Assembly (NCBI GenBank): GCA_963678705.1
Contig: OY783213.1
Span: forward strand, 1,415,114 to 1,479,113
DNA length: 64,000 nt
Direction of reading: 5' to 3'
Source of the DNA: Panorpa germanica
Taxonomy: Eukaryota; Arthropoda; Insecta; Mecoptera; Panorpidae
Part shown: in pieces, positions 49,101-59,657 of the stretch
Layout: each line of letters starts with the position of its first letter
Numbering within the stretch: the first letter of the stretch is position 1
Translations under genes and position numbers: made by a program
The notes under the pieces: model-generated
The model's database searches: none
Seen by the model: only the letters and a program-made list of their open reading frames with translations
What the model was told of the DNA's origin: nothing

Positions 49101-50160
49101 GGAGAACACGATTAGAAGACGAAAGTAAAAAAATTTAAGCCAAAATGGCGGATTTAATTTCTAAAAAATAAAACTTTTAATAACTCGTAAACGGTTGAAG
49201 ATATTGCATTTTTGATAAAAAATTTATCCCCCATCAGTACCAACACCCTAACAGGAGAACACGTTTAGAAGACGAAAGTAAAAAAATTTTAGTGAAAATG
49301 GCGGATTTAATTTCTAAAAAATAAAACTTTAAATATCTCGTAAACGGTTGAAGATATTGCATTTTTGATAAAAAATTTATCCCCCATCAGTACCAACACC
49401 CTAACAGGAGAACACGATTAGAAGACAAAAGTAAAAAAATTTAAGCCAAAATGGCGGATTTAATTTCTAAAAAATAAAACTTTAAATATCTCGTAAACGG
49501 TTGAAGATATTGCATTTTTGTTAAAAAATTTATCCCCCATCAGTACCAATCCTCCGAATCCAATAACCATGTTACGCCTGGAATATTCTTAAATCCGTTC
49601 ATACTATTAAACTTTAGCTTGAACTAAGAAAACATTACTCTGTAATTACAGCTCAACATCATCTCTATTTAAATGACATTTATGCATTAATTTACCATCT
49701 CTACCACTCCATATTAAATACCACCTCCAACAACAGAATCTCCTTACATATGCATACATACATAAAAATACATAAGTGGGAATATACCGACTGCATCCAC
49801 AGCTACATCGAGGATACGAACATAAACGATTGGCTTCCGGAAATTGACGAAGAATGCAATAATTACGGCGTATCTTCTACACCAATACCAACACACACAT
49901 AATTATTAATATCGCTATCTCACTCATATCCTAGGATATTAAAGAAACTGTACCTAGAGATAAATGCTGTAATGACGTCATCATCTTCAAAATCAATCAC
50001 AACACAGCTTATCTACTTATCCCTCACTCCTTACCCCACTATTACGTCCCACATAGTCTAGCCACGCCCCCTCTTCATATCGTGATCTAAATGCATCCCC
50101 ACTCCAATACTTTACATCTCAACTTCTAAACTGTCCTAGAACCCGCTTTCTTACCCTACT
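44289..50160 (-). repeat. Right inverted arm (5.87 kb)
   Basis: Counterpart of 32908-37948. Here the polymerase gene continues past the arm boundary (44289) into unique sequence, so the right arm looks like the parental end. The right outer 0.6 kb differs from the left at only a handful of positions. Confidence 0.95.
46230..49545 (-). repeat. ~153-bp tandem array, ~22 units, right arm
   Basis: Same unit as 33523-35975 in inverted orientation. One unit near 48215 is truncated, 'tatcccca' joining straight to 'gtcaaaatggcgg'. It lies immediately upstream of the polymerase gene, so any transcript of that gene must start in or across it. Confidence 0.97.
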
Positions 50161-50166
50161 TATTAC
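50161..50166. repeat. Target-site duplication, right (TATTAC)
   Basis: Partner of CATTAC at 32902-32907, one mismatch. Confidence 0.6.
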
Positions 50167-50984
50167 TTGTTGTTTTATACATTTTGATGATTATTTATAT
50201 TGAGTGAAGTTCTATCAGCTAGTGAACAAACTTCAAATAGAAAAAAAAAATTCGATAAATGTGCAAAATCTTCACTAGTAAAATTAGAAAAACTAAAATT
50301 TAAAAAGAATGCTTTCATCAATGAATCAGAAGCAGATACCTCTGAAAAATTAATATTTCAAGAGTTCTTCGAAGCTGGTTATAATAGATACAGATAAGAC
50401 TGAAAATTTAACTGCTGTATTGATAAAACTTATCAGTCGTGAACTTGCAATTAAATTTGCAGCTACTAGGGATCAAAATTAGAAAGAGAATCGTAAGAAC
50501 GGAAAGAAGAATTGTAAAGAAAGTCGTCATATGAAGAAAACAAAATTTTATTTATTGTGTTATATTAGCATATTTTTACAAGCGAGCCACAAGTTCCGTT
50601 TCCTATTTACGTTCGCTATTTAATCTTGCGCCTACCTTAATTAATAAGCTTGAAACACGCTAGTATCTTGCACGGATAGCATTATACAATCTAATTTCAA
50701 GATTTATTTTTAGCTGTATATTTAATCTATTTAAACTCGTTGATTGGTCAAAAAACATCCAATAATAAGGTTAGATTTATCCATTTAATAAATTTTTATA
50801 TTTTTACTTAAAAAATCAATTATGTTTATATTCACTGTTCAAAACTTTATTTTATTATGAATACAAGAATACTATAACGAAAAATAGAGCTACAGAACAG
50901 AAGAACTAACCACCAAGGACTTTTCATTGTGACAACTAAGTAGTCAATTCTCAAAACCGCAAACCACCAATAGACGCCTTTTTT
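50167..50984. other. No recognisable gene
   Basis: A 65-codon Lys/Ser/Glu-rich plus frame at 50200-50397 cannot be assigned. The rest is AT-rich. Confidence 0.4.
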
Positions 50985-51580
50985 TTGTATATAATTTATT
51001 TATATTGCTATCTTTCTATTGACATTTAACAATAAGGCTTACAATAAGTACATCTTGTACGGTATGCGTCCAGTGACACATCCGTTCTATTTAAATTATA
51101 TTATTTGATTAAGTCCTGAGGTACCCTCCTCTTCAGTCTTCTGCAAATAGTCCTATCTTCCATTAGGTTGCACTCGTATGTATTTGGGTGGTTCTCTAAA
51201 TGGTCTTTGTATTTCACCGTTCGGGTTTTAATTTCCTCTCTCACCGTAGGTATGTCTAGATCGTGGTGCATTGTTTGTAATATACCATGGTGCGTCTACA
51301 ACGATACTAAGTGTTTTTGATTAAGACCTTTGCAAGATCTCTATGTTGGACTTCGCTGACGTGCCCCGTAGTTGTAATCCATAAGTCCATATAGGTTAAA
51401 GTATACATTTGTACAATAATATTTTGTTCTCTATGGATAACTTAGAGTTCTTGTTTATAAGCCAGTATAATTTCCGTAGTTGTAATTCTAGGGCCTTACT
51501 TTTTGTAAATATTTGTTTCCTCCATGTGATACGCCTATCTAAGTAAATTCTAGATATTTTTCTTCATTTGCTTGTGGTAT
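50985..51580 (-). pseudogene. Jockey LINE C-terminal region, copy B
   Basis: Minus-strand fragments YLDRRITWRKQIFTKSKALEL, LQLRKLYWLINKNSKLSIEN and LLYKCTL.PIWTYGLQL, then the C-terminal block with RRLKRRVPQDL near 51115. This is the post-catalytic RT and tail of a Jockey LINE, with several stops. It directly continues 51587-51772 in sense. Confidence 0.7.
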
Positions 51581-51586
51581 TTGAAT

Positions 51587-51772
51587 TCATTTTGAGACAT
51601 TTAGCTTCACAGGTGGGCATATATCGCGTTTAGTGGTAAACTTCACTTGTACTGATTCAGTTTCACCTGCCTTAATACGCCAGTCATGAAGACAGTCGGT
51701 TATGTAGTTTAGACTTATCTGCAACTTATAAGCACTATTCCTTCTTTTACTGTAGGTATATCCAGGTCTCAA
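51587..51772 (-). pseudogene. Jockey LINE RT thumb segment
   Basis: The minus strand reads LQISLNYITDCLHDWRIKAGE, then SVQVKFTTKRDICPPVKLN. This is the 'LQ..L..I..W...WRIK.N..KS....FT.R...CP.V.LN' block that follows the active site in Jockey RTs. It joins in sense to 50985-51580, so together they form copy B. Confidence 0.75.
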
Positions 51773-51779
51773 TGTAGTA

Positions 51780-52104
51780 TGTGATTAGGTATAAACCATG
51801 GTGCATTTGTGACAATCCTTGAACTGAAATCTTTAGATTATCTCAATATTAGAGGTAGATGCAGTTCCCTATAGTTGGATACCATATGACCATACCGGTT
51901 TAAGTATGGATTTGTAAAACAGGAGTTTGTTTTCTGTGCTAAGTTGTGACTTACGTTCTATCAGCCAGTACATCTTCCTCAGTTGTAGGCCAAGTTGCTT
52001 TCTTTTTTGTAAATATGTGCTTCTTCCAAATAAGTCTTCTGTCTAGGTGTATTCCCAGGTACCTCACAAGGTCAGCCTACGGTATACTGACATTGTTTAA
52101 TGTA
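51780..52104 (-). pseudogene. Jockey LINE C-terminal region, copy A (3' of BEL/Pao insertion)
   Basis: Read inward from 52104: CTLNNVSIP, VRYLGIHLDRRLIWKKHIF, QLRKMYWLIERKSQLS and an NAPWFIPN-like block. It parallels copy B, so two partial Jockey copies lie in tandem. Copy A continues at 56783-57130 on the other side of the BEL/Pao element, which split it. Confidence 0.7.
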
Positions 52105-52109
52105 CACTG
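52105..52109. repeat. Target-site duplication CACTG, left
   Basis: Identical to 56778-56782; 5 bp as usual for BEL/Pao. Confidence 0.9.
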
Positions 52110-52702
52110 TGGACAAATTCAACTTAAGCCAGGAAAAGTGGAATTGTTCTCATTAAACATTTACTCATAAAATCAATTGTCAATCTAAATAATATTATTG
52201 CATAATATTTTAAATATGTCTGAACTCAAAATATTTCATTTTTGGGTTCAGTAGATCCTTTTTAGTATTATCAGGTAGATAAGACCAACAGATGTGAACC
52301 ACTTGTGTTGATTGCTGTGACGTCACAAGTTAGTTATATTTGCCAAAAGGGGTGTTTCCCCTTCCCTTCATTATACTATTTTTTACTTTAGTCATTAAAT
52401 ACATTTTAAATTTTTTTTTTTACGACAATCTTCAAGCAAGTAAGACCTACTCAACCTACAAATACAATTCAAATAAATATTATTGAAAGACCGTGTGCTC
52501 AAATATGTATTAATAAATACCACGCGCTTTTATAATATAATATACAATCTTACTTGTTTGAACCTTTCTAATATAAAACTTAGTTATTAAAATAATTATT
52601 GTTAATCCATTGTACCACATTAAATAAATTGTTAAGTGTTAATATTATACGAAAATCCATGTGTTGTGTTTATTATTAATTAAGCTGTTTCATTAATTAA
52701 CA
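52110..52702 (+). repeat. BEL/Pao 5' LTR
   Basis: Starts TGGACAAATTC and ends TTAATTAACA; TG...CA ends. Matches 56185-56777. Confidence 0.95.
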
Positions 52703-52704
52703 TT

Positions 52705-52724
52705 TTGGTCCTTAGAGAACGGAT
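52705..52724 (+). promoter_or_regulatory. Primer-binding-site candidate
   Basis: TTGGTCCTTAGAGAACGG lies just after the 5' LTR; it contains TGG at the expected place. The tRNA is not identified. Confidence 0.5.
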
Positions 52725-53079
52725 ATCGTCATATATCCAAAGACAAATTCAACCAGCAAGTAGCTTAATTAATAATTCAACATCGCTACAAATCAACAAA
52801 CACACGGACGCATAAAAAACCAGAGCTAGCTGCCACTTTATCACACGCCGACCGAATTCAGTATAGGAGTTCAACCAACCATTTAGAACCCTATGTACAA
52901 CGGATCAGCAAATCTACAAAAATACAACGGCAGACACAGCCCTGAAACACTACAGCATAGCATCAAAACAAGCTAAGTTCATTTTCCTTTCATATTACAC
53001 TTCCTATAATCCATAGTTTTAATTTATATTACTGTGTATTGTGTGTGCAACAATTATTTAAAACTTACAACCCTTATCA

Positions 53080-54250
53080 ACACGTAGAAAGTAGAGTAGA
53101 AAGAGCCATATTAATATCTGTCTCTGAATTGGACGATATTTTTATGCAAGGTTTATTAAATAACTTGGACATTCATCATTTTTATCAAACCAATCACCAA
53201 GTTATTTATAAACAATTATTACAACACAACAAAAATTCATATTTCAATAATTTTGCAAAGCTCTGTTACACAATCTAACGTACAACAATTACATTTACAA
53301 TTTACAATTTTTAACAAACACGTGTATCAGAGAGCTATTAATATTCGTTTCTACACTAACGATATTTCTTTACAAGCTTCATTAAATAATTTGGATATTC
53401 ATTATTTCTCACAAACCACATTATACACACGTACCAAATTAGTTATGAACAATCATTGCAAATATTATTATTACAATTATTTACAATTACTATATAACAA
53501 AAATTCATTTTTCAATACTTTTGCAAAGCTCTGTTACACAATCTCACGTACAACAATTACATTTACAACGTACAATTTTTAATTAACACGTGTAACAGAG
53601 AGATATTAATATTCGTATCTACACGAACGATATTTTTATACAAGCTTTTTTAAATAATTTGGATATTCACAAATCATTTACCGAATTATTTATAAACAAT
53701 TATTGCAAATATTATTATTACAATTATTATACAACAAAAATACATTTTTCAATACTTTTGCAAAGCTCTGTTACACAATCTCATGTACAACAATTACATT
53801 TACAACGTACAATTTTTAATTAACACGTGTAACAGAGAGATATTAATATTCGTTTCTACACTAACGATATTTTTATACAAGCTTCATTAAATAATTTGGA
53901 TATTCATTATTTCTCACAAACCACATTATACACACAAACCAAAATATTTATGAACAATCATTGCAAACATTATTATTACAATTATTTACAATTGCAATAC
54001 AATAAAAATTTATACTTCAATACCTTTGCAAAGCTCTGTTACACAATCTAACGCACAACAATTACATTTACAATTTACAATTTTTAACAAACACGTGTAA
54101 CAGAGAGATAATAATATTCGTAGCTACACTAACGATATTTTTATACAAACTTCATTAAATAATTTGGACATTCATTATTTCTACAACCATTTATACACAC
54201 GTTCCAAATTATTTATAAACAATTTTTGCGATTCTTTTTTTTCACTTTTC
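53080..54250 (+). repeat. 240-270-bp tandem repeats in the BEL/Pao leader
   Basis: The phrase 'ttttgcaaagctctg' recurs at 53251, 53519, 53756 and ~54023 (spacings 268, 237, 267), each followed by 'ttacacaatct' and 'acacgtgta.cagagag'. A more diverged copy precedes the first. It lies between the primer site and gag. Apparent short frames here are by-products of the repeat. Confidence 0.9.
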
Positions 54251-54276
54251 AACGTTTCCTTTCATAACTCTACAAA

Positions 54277-54723
54277 ATGTCAGACTTGACGAGACAACGC
54301 ATCCAGTGTCGCATTATCAAAACGCAAATATTAAACTTGATCAATTACATTGATGAGGTAGACCTTGATAGCGCATGCATAGTCAGAGGAGAAATCTCTA
54401 GTAGATTTACTTTATTAAAAGAAACATATAATAAATTTAGGGAATCAAATATAACATTACTCGGGACAATCAATGAAACAAATACTACGGCTGCTACTGA
54501 AATTGAAAGGGATTTATCAGCAACATTTGAAAAATATTGTGTTGCTTTATGCAAATACCAAACCTTTTTAAACTCACATTCACCAGTGGCGTCAAACCCC
54601 GAGTCAACATTTGCATTACAACAGCATTGGATTCATTCTGAATCACCAGTACACAACAATTCATCCACACATAATGGCATCGAGCAATGTTACGTCACGT
54701 CAAAACTTTTATCTCAAACCTAA
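54277..54723 (+). pseudogene. BEL/Pao gag N-terminus
   Basis: 148 codons from an ATG. The N-terminal half is helix-forming and charged, with spaced Leu and Glu residues (ILNLINYIDEVDLD, LKETYNKFRESN, IERDLSATFEKY), like the start of BEL/Pao gag. No zinc knuckle or protease follows. The frame ends just before RT-linked sequence in another frame, marking a large deletion. Confidence 0.6.
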
Positions 54724-54729
54724 CTACAA

Positions 54730-55480
54730 CGCTTCTGGGCCATTGAGAACTCTTCGAATTTTGTTCAGTTCTTCCCAGAAAAGGTTGTTTGCGAAAAACA
54801 AAAGGCAACAACTGCTATATTATTTAATGTGCGTTTTGCCGTAGACATTCCATTCAAATTAGACCAAACTAAAACGATAGCCACAAAACAATTTCATCTT
54901 GAGAAATCTCTATTTAAAAACCCTGAGATCAAGATTCAATGCTACAATTTTATGAAGGAGTACATTTCACTCAGCCACATGTCTTTCAATACACACCCCA
55001 ACAATAAATGCATTGCTTATTTATCACCACACCACGGGGTGCTCATGTCATATAGCACAACAACAAAATTAAGAGTAGTTTTCGATGGCTCTGCTAAAAT
55101 ATCCATCGGCTCTCTAAACAAAATTTAGGCTGTCGCTCTCAACCTACAAGGCTCGCCTTTCAACATACTATCAATATTTCAAAATTTCAAATTCATCGTG
55201 TGCGCCGACATTAAGAAAATGTACCGACAAGTTCAAATGCGCGATGACCGACGAAACCTACAATCGCTTCTTTCGCGATTCTCGCCCAAAGAAGACCTTA
55301 AGGCCTACCACCTCAATACAGTCACCTGTGGTCAAGCGTCAATATCATTTCTTGCTATCAGATGGTTAACGCAAGCCAACTATTATAATTCATTCAAATA
55401 CCATTTAGTCTCAACATACATCTTACAAGATTTTTATGCTGACGATCAAACAACTGGAGATGATAATAATAATCAATTAA
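54730..55480 (+). pseudogene. BEL/Pao reverse transcriptase
   Basis: FWAIENSSNFVQFFPEK and CEKQKATT at ~54738, then PFKLDQTKT, KNPEIKIQCYNFMKEY, YLSPHHGV and TTTKLRVVFDGSAK, a stop at ~55126, then motif A VCADIKKMYRQVQM, AYHLNTVTCGQASISFLA, and DFYADDQTTG, where YADD is the catalytic pair. All in one frame save for the stop. The thumb and RNase H are absent. Confidence 0.85.
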
Positions 55481-55579
55481 TTTACAAATGCAAAGACAAT
55501 TACATAAAATATAAGATCTCGAATGTACCACCCTTTAGCAATGTGACCAAGCGCACAATATTATTATTCACAGGTACAA

Positions 55580-55905
55580 TTTTTGAGCCATTAGATCTCA
55601 TACAACTTTGCATAATCACTTTCAAATTATTCACGCAAACATTATACACACATAAACCAACTTTAGCAAAGCACACATACACAATACTTGTTCAAATTGA
55701 AAGCATCCTTAACTCCAGACCATTGTATCCAATGTCCAGCAATTCTCACGACCTAGAACCTATTACTCCTTTCCACCTATTAATAAACAGAACGATTACA
55801 TCACTTTCGATGCCGCAAGTCGCTGATCAAAATCCACATGGACTCAAGTTATTCAACACCGCATTCAGCGCTTTTGGCAGAGATGGCGTCATGACTATTT
55901 TTTTG
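55580..55905 (+). pseudogene. BEL/Pao integrase C-terminal part
   Basis: Fused in frame after the RT remnant: YTILVQIESILNSRPLYPMS, DLEPITPFHLLINRTIT. This is the 'T.IEAILNSRPL.P.S.DP.D...LTP.HFLIG' block of BEL/Pao integrase. Everything between the RT active site and this block is deleted. Confidence 0.8.
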
Positions 55906-56184
55906 TAATTTACCTACAACGAAGAAGGAACTGGAAACTATCAACGGGTTCAGGACCGCGAGATTCAGTAATCATCAAGGATGACAATTTGCCACTACAG
56001 AGATGGACTCTGGGGTGAATCATCTCCTTCATCACTGGGAAGGACATTATTACAAGAGTGTGTGAAATAAAAACAATTAGTGGTTTAGTGAAACGCACTG
56101 TGCATAAACTGGCTCTATTGCCCTATGAACATTAATATATGTGCATTTCATCATGAATAATAATTTCCTTTTCGTAGGGCGCCA

Positions 56185-56777
56185 TGGACAAATTCAACTT
56201 AAGCCAGGAAAAGTGGAATTGTTCTCATTAAACATTTACTCATAAAATCAATTGTCAATCTAAATAATATTATTGCACAAGATTTTAAATATGTCTGAAC
56301 TCAAAATATTTCATTTTTGGGTTCAGTAGATCCTTTTTAGTATTATCAGGTAGATAAGACCAACAGATGTGAACCACTTGTGTTGGTTGCTGTGACGTCA
56401 CAAGTTAGTTATACTTGCCAGAAGGGATGTTTCCCCTTCCCTTCATTATACTATTTTTCACTTTTGTCATTAAATACATTTTAAATTTCTCTTTTTACGA
56501 CAATCTTCAAGCAAGTAAGACCTACTCAACCTACAAATATATTTCAAATAAATATTATTGAAAGACCGTGTGCTCAATTATGTATTAATAAATACCACGC
56601 GCTTTCATAATATAATATACAATCTTACTTGTTTGAACCTTTCTAATATAAAACTTAGTTTTTAAAATTATTGTTGTTAATCCATTGTACCGCATTTAAT
56701 AAATTGTTAAGTGTTAATATTATACGAAAATCCATGTGTTGTGTTTATTATTAATTAAGCTGTTTCATTAATTAACA
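56185..56777 (+). repeat. BEL/Pao 3' LTR
   Basis: 593 bp, same ends as the 5' LTR. The sequence before it (TAGGGCGCCA) is a short purine-bearing tract. Confidence 0.95.
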
Positions 56778-56782
56778 CACTG
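56778..56782. repeat. Target-site duplication CACTG, right
   Basis: Identical to 52105-52109. Confidence 0.9.
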
Positions 56783-57130
56783 TATTTGTGAAGATATAAG
56801 ATAGTTTGTCTAGATTTTTCTGTAGCATAGTCGAGGCATAAGCTGGATTATTATGCGACGCCAATATTACCGTATCGTCAGCAAAAGTCATTACTGAACT
56901 TTCCACAGGTAGGTCTGCTGTGTATAGCAGATATAATATAGGCCCCAATACGCTACCCTGTAGTACTCCAGTCAGAATCTGTTTGTTATTACATCCTCAT
57001 GCTTAACCTTAAAGTATATGTTTTTAAAATATGACCTTAGTATACTGCAGTAAGTGGGAAATTTGTACTTAATTTTACAGAGAAGTCCTTCATGCCACAC
57101 ACAATCAAATGCCTGTGAAATATCTAGAAA
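56783..57130 (-). pseudogene. Jockey LINE RT catalytic region, copy A (5' of insertion)
   Basis: Minus strand: motif A LDISQAFDCVWHEGLL (~57120), GVLQGSVLGPILYLLYTADL (~56960) and the intact catalytic motif FADDTVILASHN (~56870), ending at the BEL/Pao target site. One frame break lies between motif A and GVLQG. The RT thumb block expected next is missing where the sequence resumes at 52104, so the LINE already had a deletion when BEL/Pao inserted. Confidence 0.8.
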
Positions 57131-57144
57131 TCAGGTAATAAAAT

Positions 57145-58650
57145 CGTATATGATATCTTCTAAACGGCGCGTACAAAGTTTTTTAAATTATAATATTATG
57201 TAAAGGACGAATTTCTAAGACGTTCTACGTCCCTGAATTTTTTTCTGAATTTCCGTAAAAAAACTTATTCTGGAAAAACCGGAAAATTCGAAAAAATACT
57301 TTGGCAATTTTCTGACAAACTAGAAAAGATAGAAAACTGAAATGAGGCGCGAAATTAAGAAAGTAGAGGCAACAACAGCTTTGCAATAGAGCTCAATTTT
57401 GAAATTTAGTATGTCGGAGAGTCTCTATAAATGGTCTTTAATAAAAAGGTAGAGAATATATAAATTTGTCATGTAAGCTCCCTTTAGACAGTAACTAATG
57501 AAAATAAAAGAGGAAACCCTAAATTTTTCGAGGCGCCGGAAGTTGAGACCGTAAAATCTAGAAATTTTGAATAAAGACAATTGAAACTTGGGGTATATAT
57601 TGAGACACAAATGGTGTATATTTGCCAATAATTGAAACACAAACATTTTTATTCAATAGCGGCGCGAATTTTTAGGGACAATGTCACACCAGATTTAGAA
57701 CGTTGAAATTTGAGACGTTGGTCATTAAAGACAAACTATAGAAAACTGCAATTTTCCAGTGAGGGTTGGCGCCGGGAACCAAAAATCAGAAATATTAAAT
57801 TTATGAGGATGAAAGGCTATAATTTAGCATATATGTCTTTGGTACAACCAAAATTGATTCCTGTGCCTACTTTGACAAATTTAGTTTAGTGGCGGAAATT
57901 ATGTTCAGCACTAATGCTATAATATAAATACAAAACTGAAATTTAGTATGCAGATATAGATTGATATATTAATAACGAAAATAAAAAACATTACATTGCC
58001 TAAGTGTAATGTTAGGGTAGAAGGTTATAAAACAATTATAAGAACAATATAGAAGTCCAACTATGATATTTTGCATGTAGAATTTTGAATAGAAGTGAAA
58101 TAGTTCTCTATGTGTTAGACATTCAAAATACATTCAGTAGTAGAATTTAATTGATACTTTGTTCATTTGTAGGCAGAGTTCATCTCTTTATTTTAGTATG
58201 TTTATTAGTTGTAAATTATAAGTTATGAATTATGTATTGTTAATGTTTATATGTGTATATAACTTTTTTAAGTGCTAATAATTTTTGCAAGGTGATGCAG
58301 TAAAAAAAAATTATATCCATTATAGAATTGAATTGATAGGGGTTGCGTCTGGGGCAGAACACTACGGATCCAGATGGCAAGCAATGGAGGAAATGGGTGG
58401 TTAATAGTCCCAAATGTGGAAAAAATAAAGTAAAAACTAAGTATTGAGACTCTAATTATACATATTTCAGTAGCGGTGCAAAATTTGTAAAGATTCGGAG
58501 AGTTTATGCTTTGCAAGACCAACAATTTTTAAATTAAATTTGTAAAAATATTGAGTACGAGCAAAATAGATTACTTTGATTGAAATTTGACAATTTTATT
58601 TCAGCGGCGAAGGTAAATGAGAGCACTAATATTATATTCTAAAATTAAAA
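57145..58650. repeat. Dispersed non-coding repeat, long copy
   Basis: Contains both segments seen separately at 30575-31000 and 28760-29460, in that order. It is therefore the longest copy in the window and a useful guide to the family. No coding capacity. Recurrent 'ggcgcgaa' phrases suggest internal repetition. Confidence 0.7.
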
Positions 58651-59639
58651 ATGTTACTAATCTAGAGCAATATTCTCAGATGGTAAACAGTAACATTTAC
58701 GTACAACAATAAGTTGACGGAAAACCAAAAACATGCAAATTCGTGGAAACTACAATCAAGAAATGAAAAAGTAACCCTGACAAAACCAAAAATGAGTGAG
58801 AACTCACCAAATTAATATTCCTACTTGTAGGCAATGAATGGGCTTGTGTCCTCATTTTTTAGTGCTCGAGTTTTCAATTGTTGATTGAAATTGATGTTAT
58901 TAAATGTGTACTGGCGTGTTTATTTTATTAAATATCTAAATGTTGACGGAGATATAGCAATTAAAAGTTTGAATTGTAGTTTTAGCGCTAGAAATGGTCA
59001 GCCATAATTGTATGACGTGAAATGCATTTATACGTCAGTTATTTGTTGAGTAGGTCAGTGCTGCGGTAATGTTTTGTAGCTGTTGATAGTTAAATAACAG
59101 AGATTAATAATAAGCAGAGATTAATAAGCTGTAAGGTTGGCAGCGGTTGTGTTGTCACACGCATTTGGAATGTGTACAACGTTAAATATCTTTAATAATT
59201 AAAGAGACAAAATGAATTTTTAATTGTTAATATCTCTTAACATATAACCCACTTTAGTAACCCACGGTTTTAGTAACCCACTTTATCAATATATAGCACA
59301 CTTTTATAGAAATTAAGACATAGGACACAACCCCATTACTCATAACAACCCCATTGAAGACTAAAATAATAAATTAACAGTCGACAAGGTATCCCAGATT
59401 CACACCCATAGGTGTGAACTTTGGGAAAATTAATATCACAATCGATATTATAATTATCATATATTCAACTAATTTTTGAAGAACCATCCGCCAAGAAAGC
59501 GACTAAGCTAATTAAATACCTTACAAGAATTTGTTAATAGTGTTGTTAATAAATTGTCTTAAAAATTCTCTTTGTATTGAGTAACAATAGAAATAACAAA
59601 GTAACAAAGAATTGAACAAATAACAAAAATAACAATAGG
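58651..59639. other. No recognisable gene; includes LINE leader
   Basis: AT-rich. 59400-59639 immediately precedes the LINE ORF1 and may be its 5' leader. Confidence 0.4.
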
Positions 59640-59657
59640 TGACGTGGTGAGAAAAAA

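Larger units (their letters stand above)
32908..50160. mobile_element. 17.25-kb Polinton/Maverick-type element with giant inverted arms
   Basis: Termini AGTAGGGTAA...TTACCCTACT (AG...CT ends as known for Polintons), flanked by CATTAC/TATTAC. Inverted arms: 32908-37948 and 44289-50160, ~99% alike at the outer 0.6 kb by eye. Each arm holds a unique terminus, a ~153-bp repeat array and the start of a DNA polymerase B gene pointing inward. The 6.3-kb centre (37949-44288) carries an ORF1-only LINE, a non-coding spacer and the rest of the right-arm polymerase. I find no integrase, FtsK-type ATPase, adenovirus-type protease or capsid gene, which typical Polintons have. So this is a derivative, or a different kind of polymerase-bearing linear element. 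Confidence 0.8.
52110..56777 (+). mobile_element. BEL/Pao LTR retrotransposon, internally deleted
   Basis: 4668 bp with two 593-bp LTRs, 5-bp CACTG duplications and plus-strand gag and pol remnants. Inserted into the RT region of a Jockey LINE (minus strand). The LTRs differ at about 20 positions by eye (~97% identical), so the insertion is not very recent. Protease, RNase H and the integrase core are missing. Movement would have required enzymes supplied by another copy. Confidence 0.93.

Noticed and set aside
33523-49545. CRISPR-like array
   Set aside because: Units are contiguous 153-bp repeats with no unique spacers, in a eukaryotic element.
53039-53582. Two plus frames of 79 and 109 codons in the BEL/Pao leader as genes
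   Set aside because: Both run through the tandem repeat units and share its periodic words; no gag-like feature.
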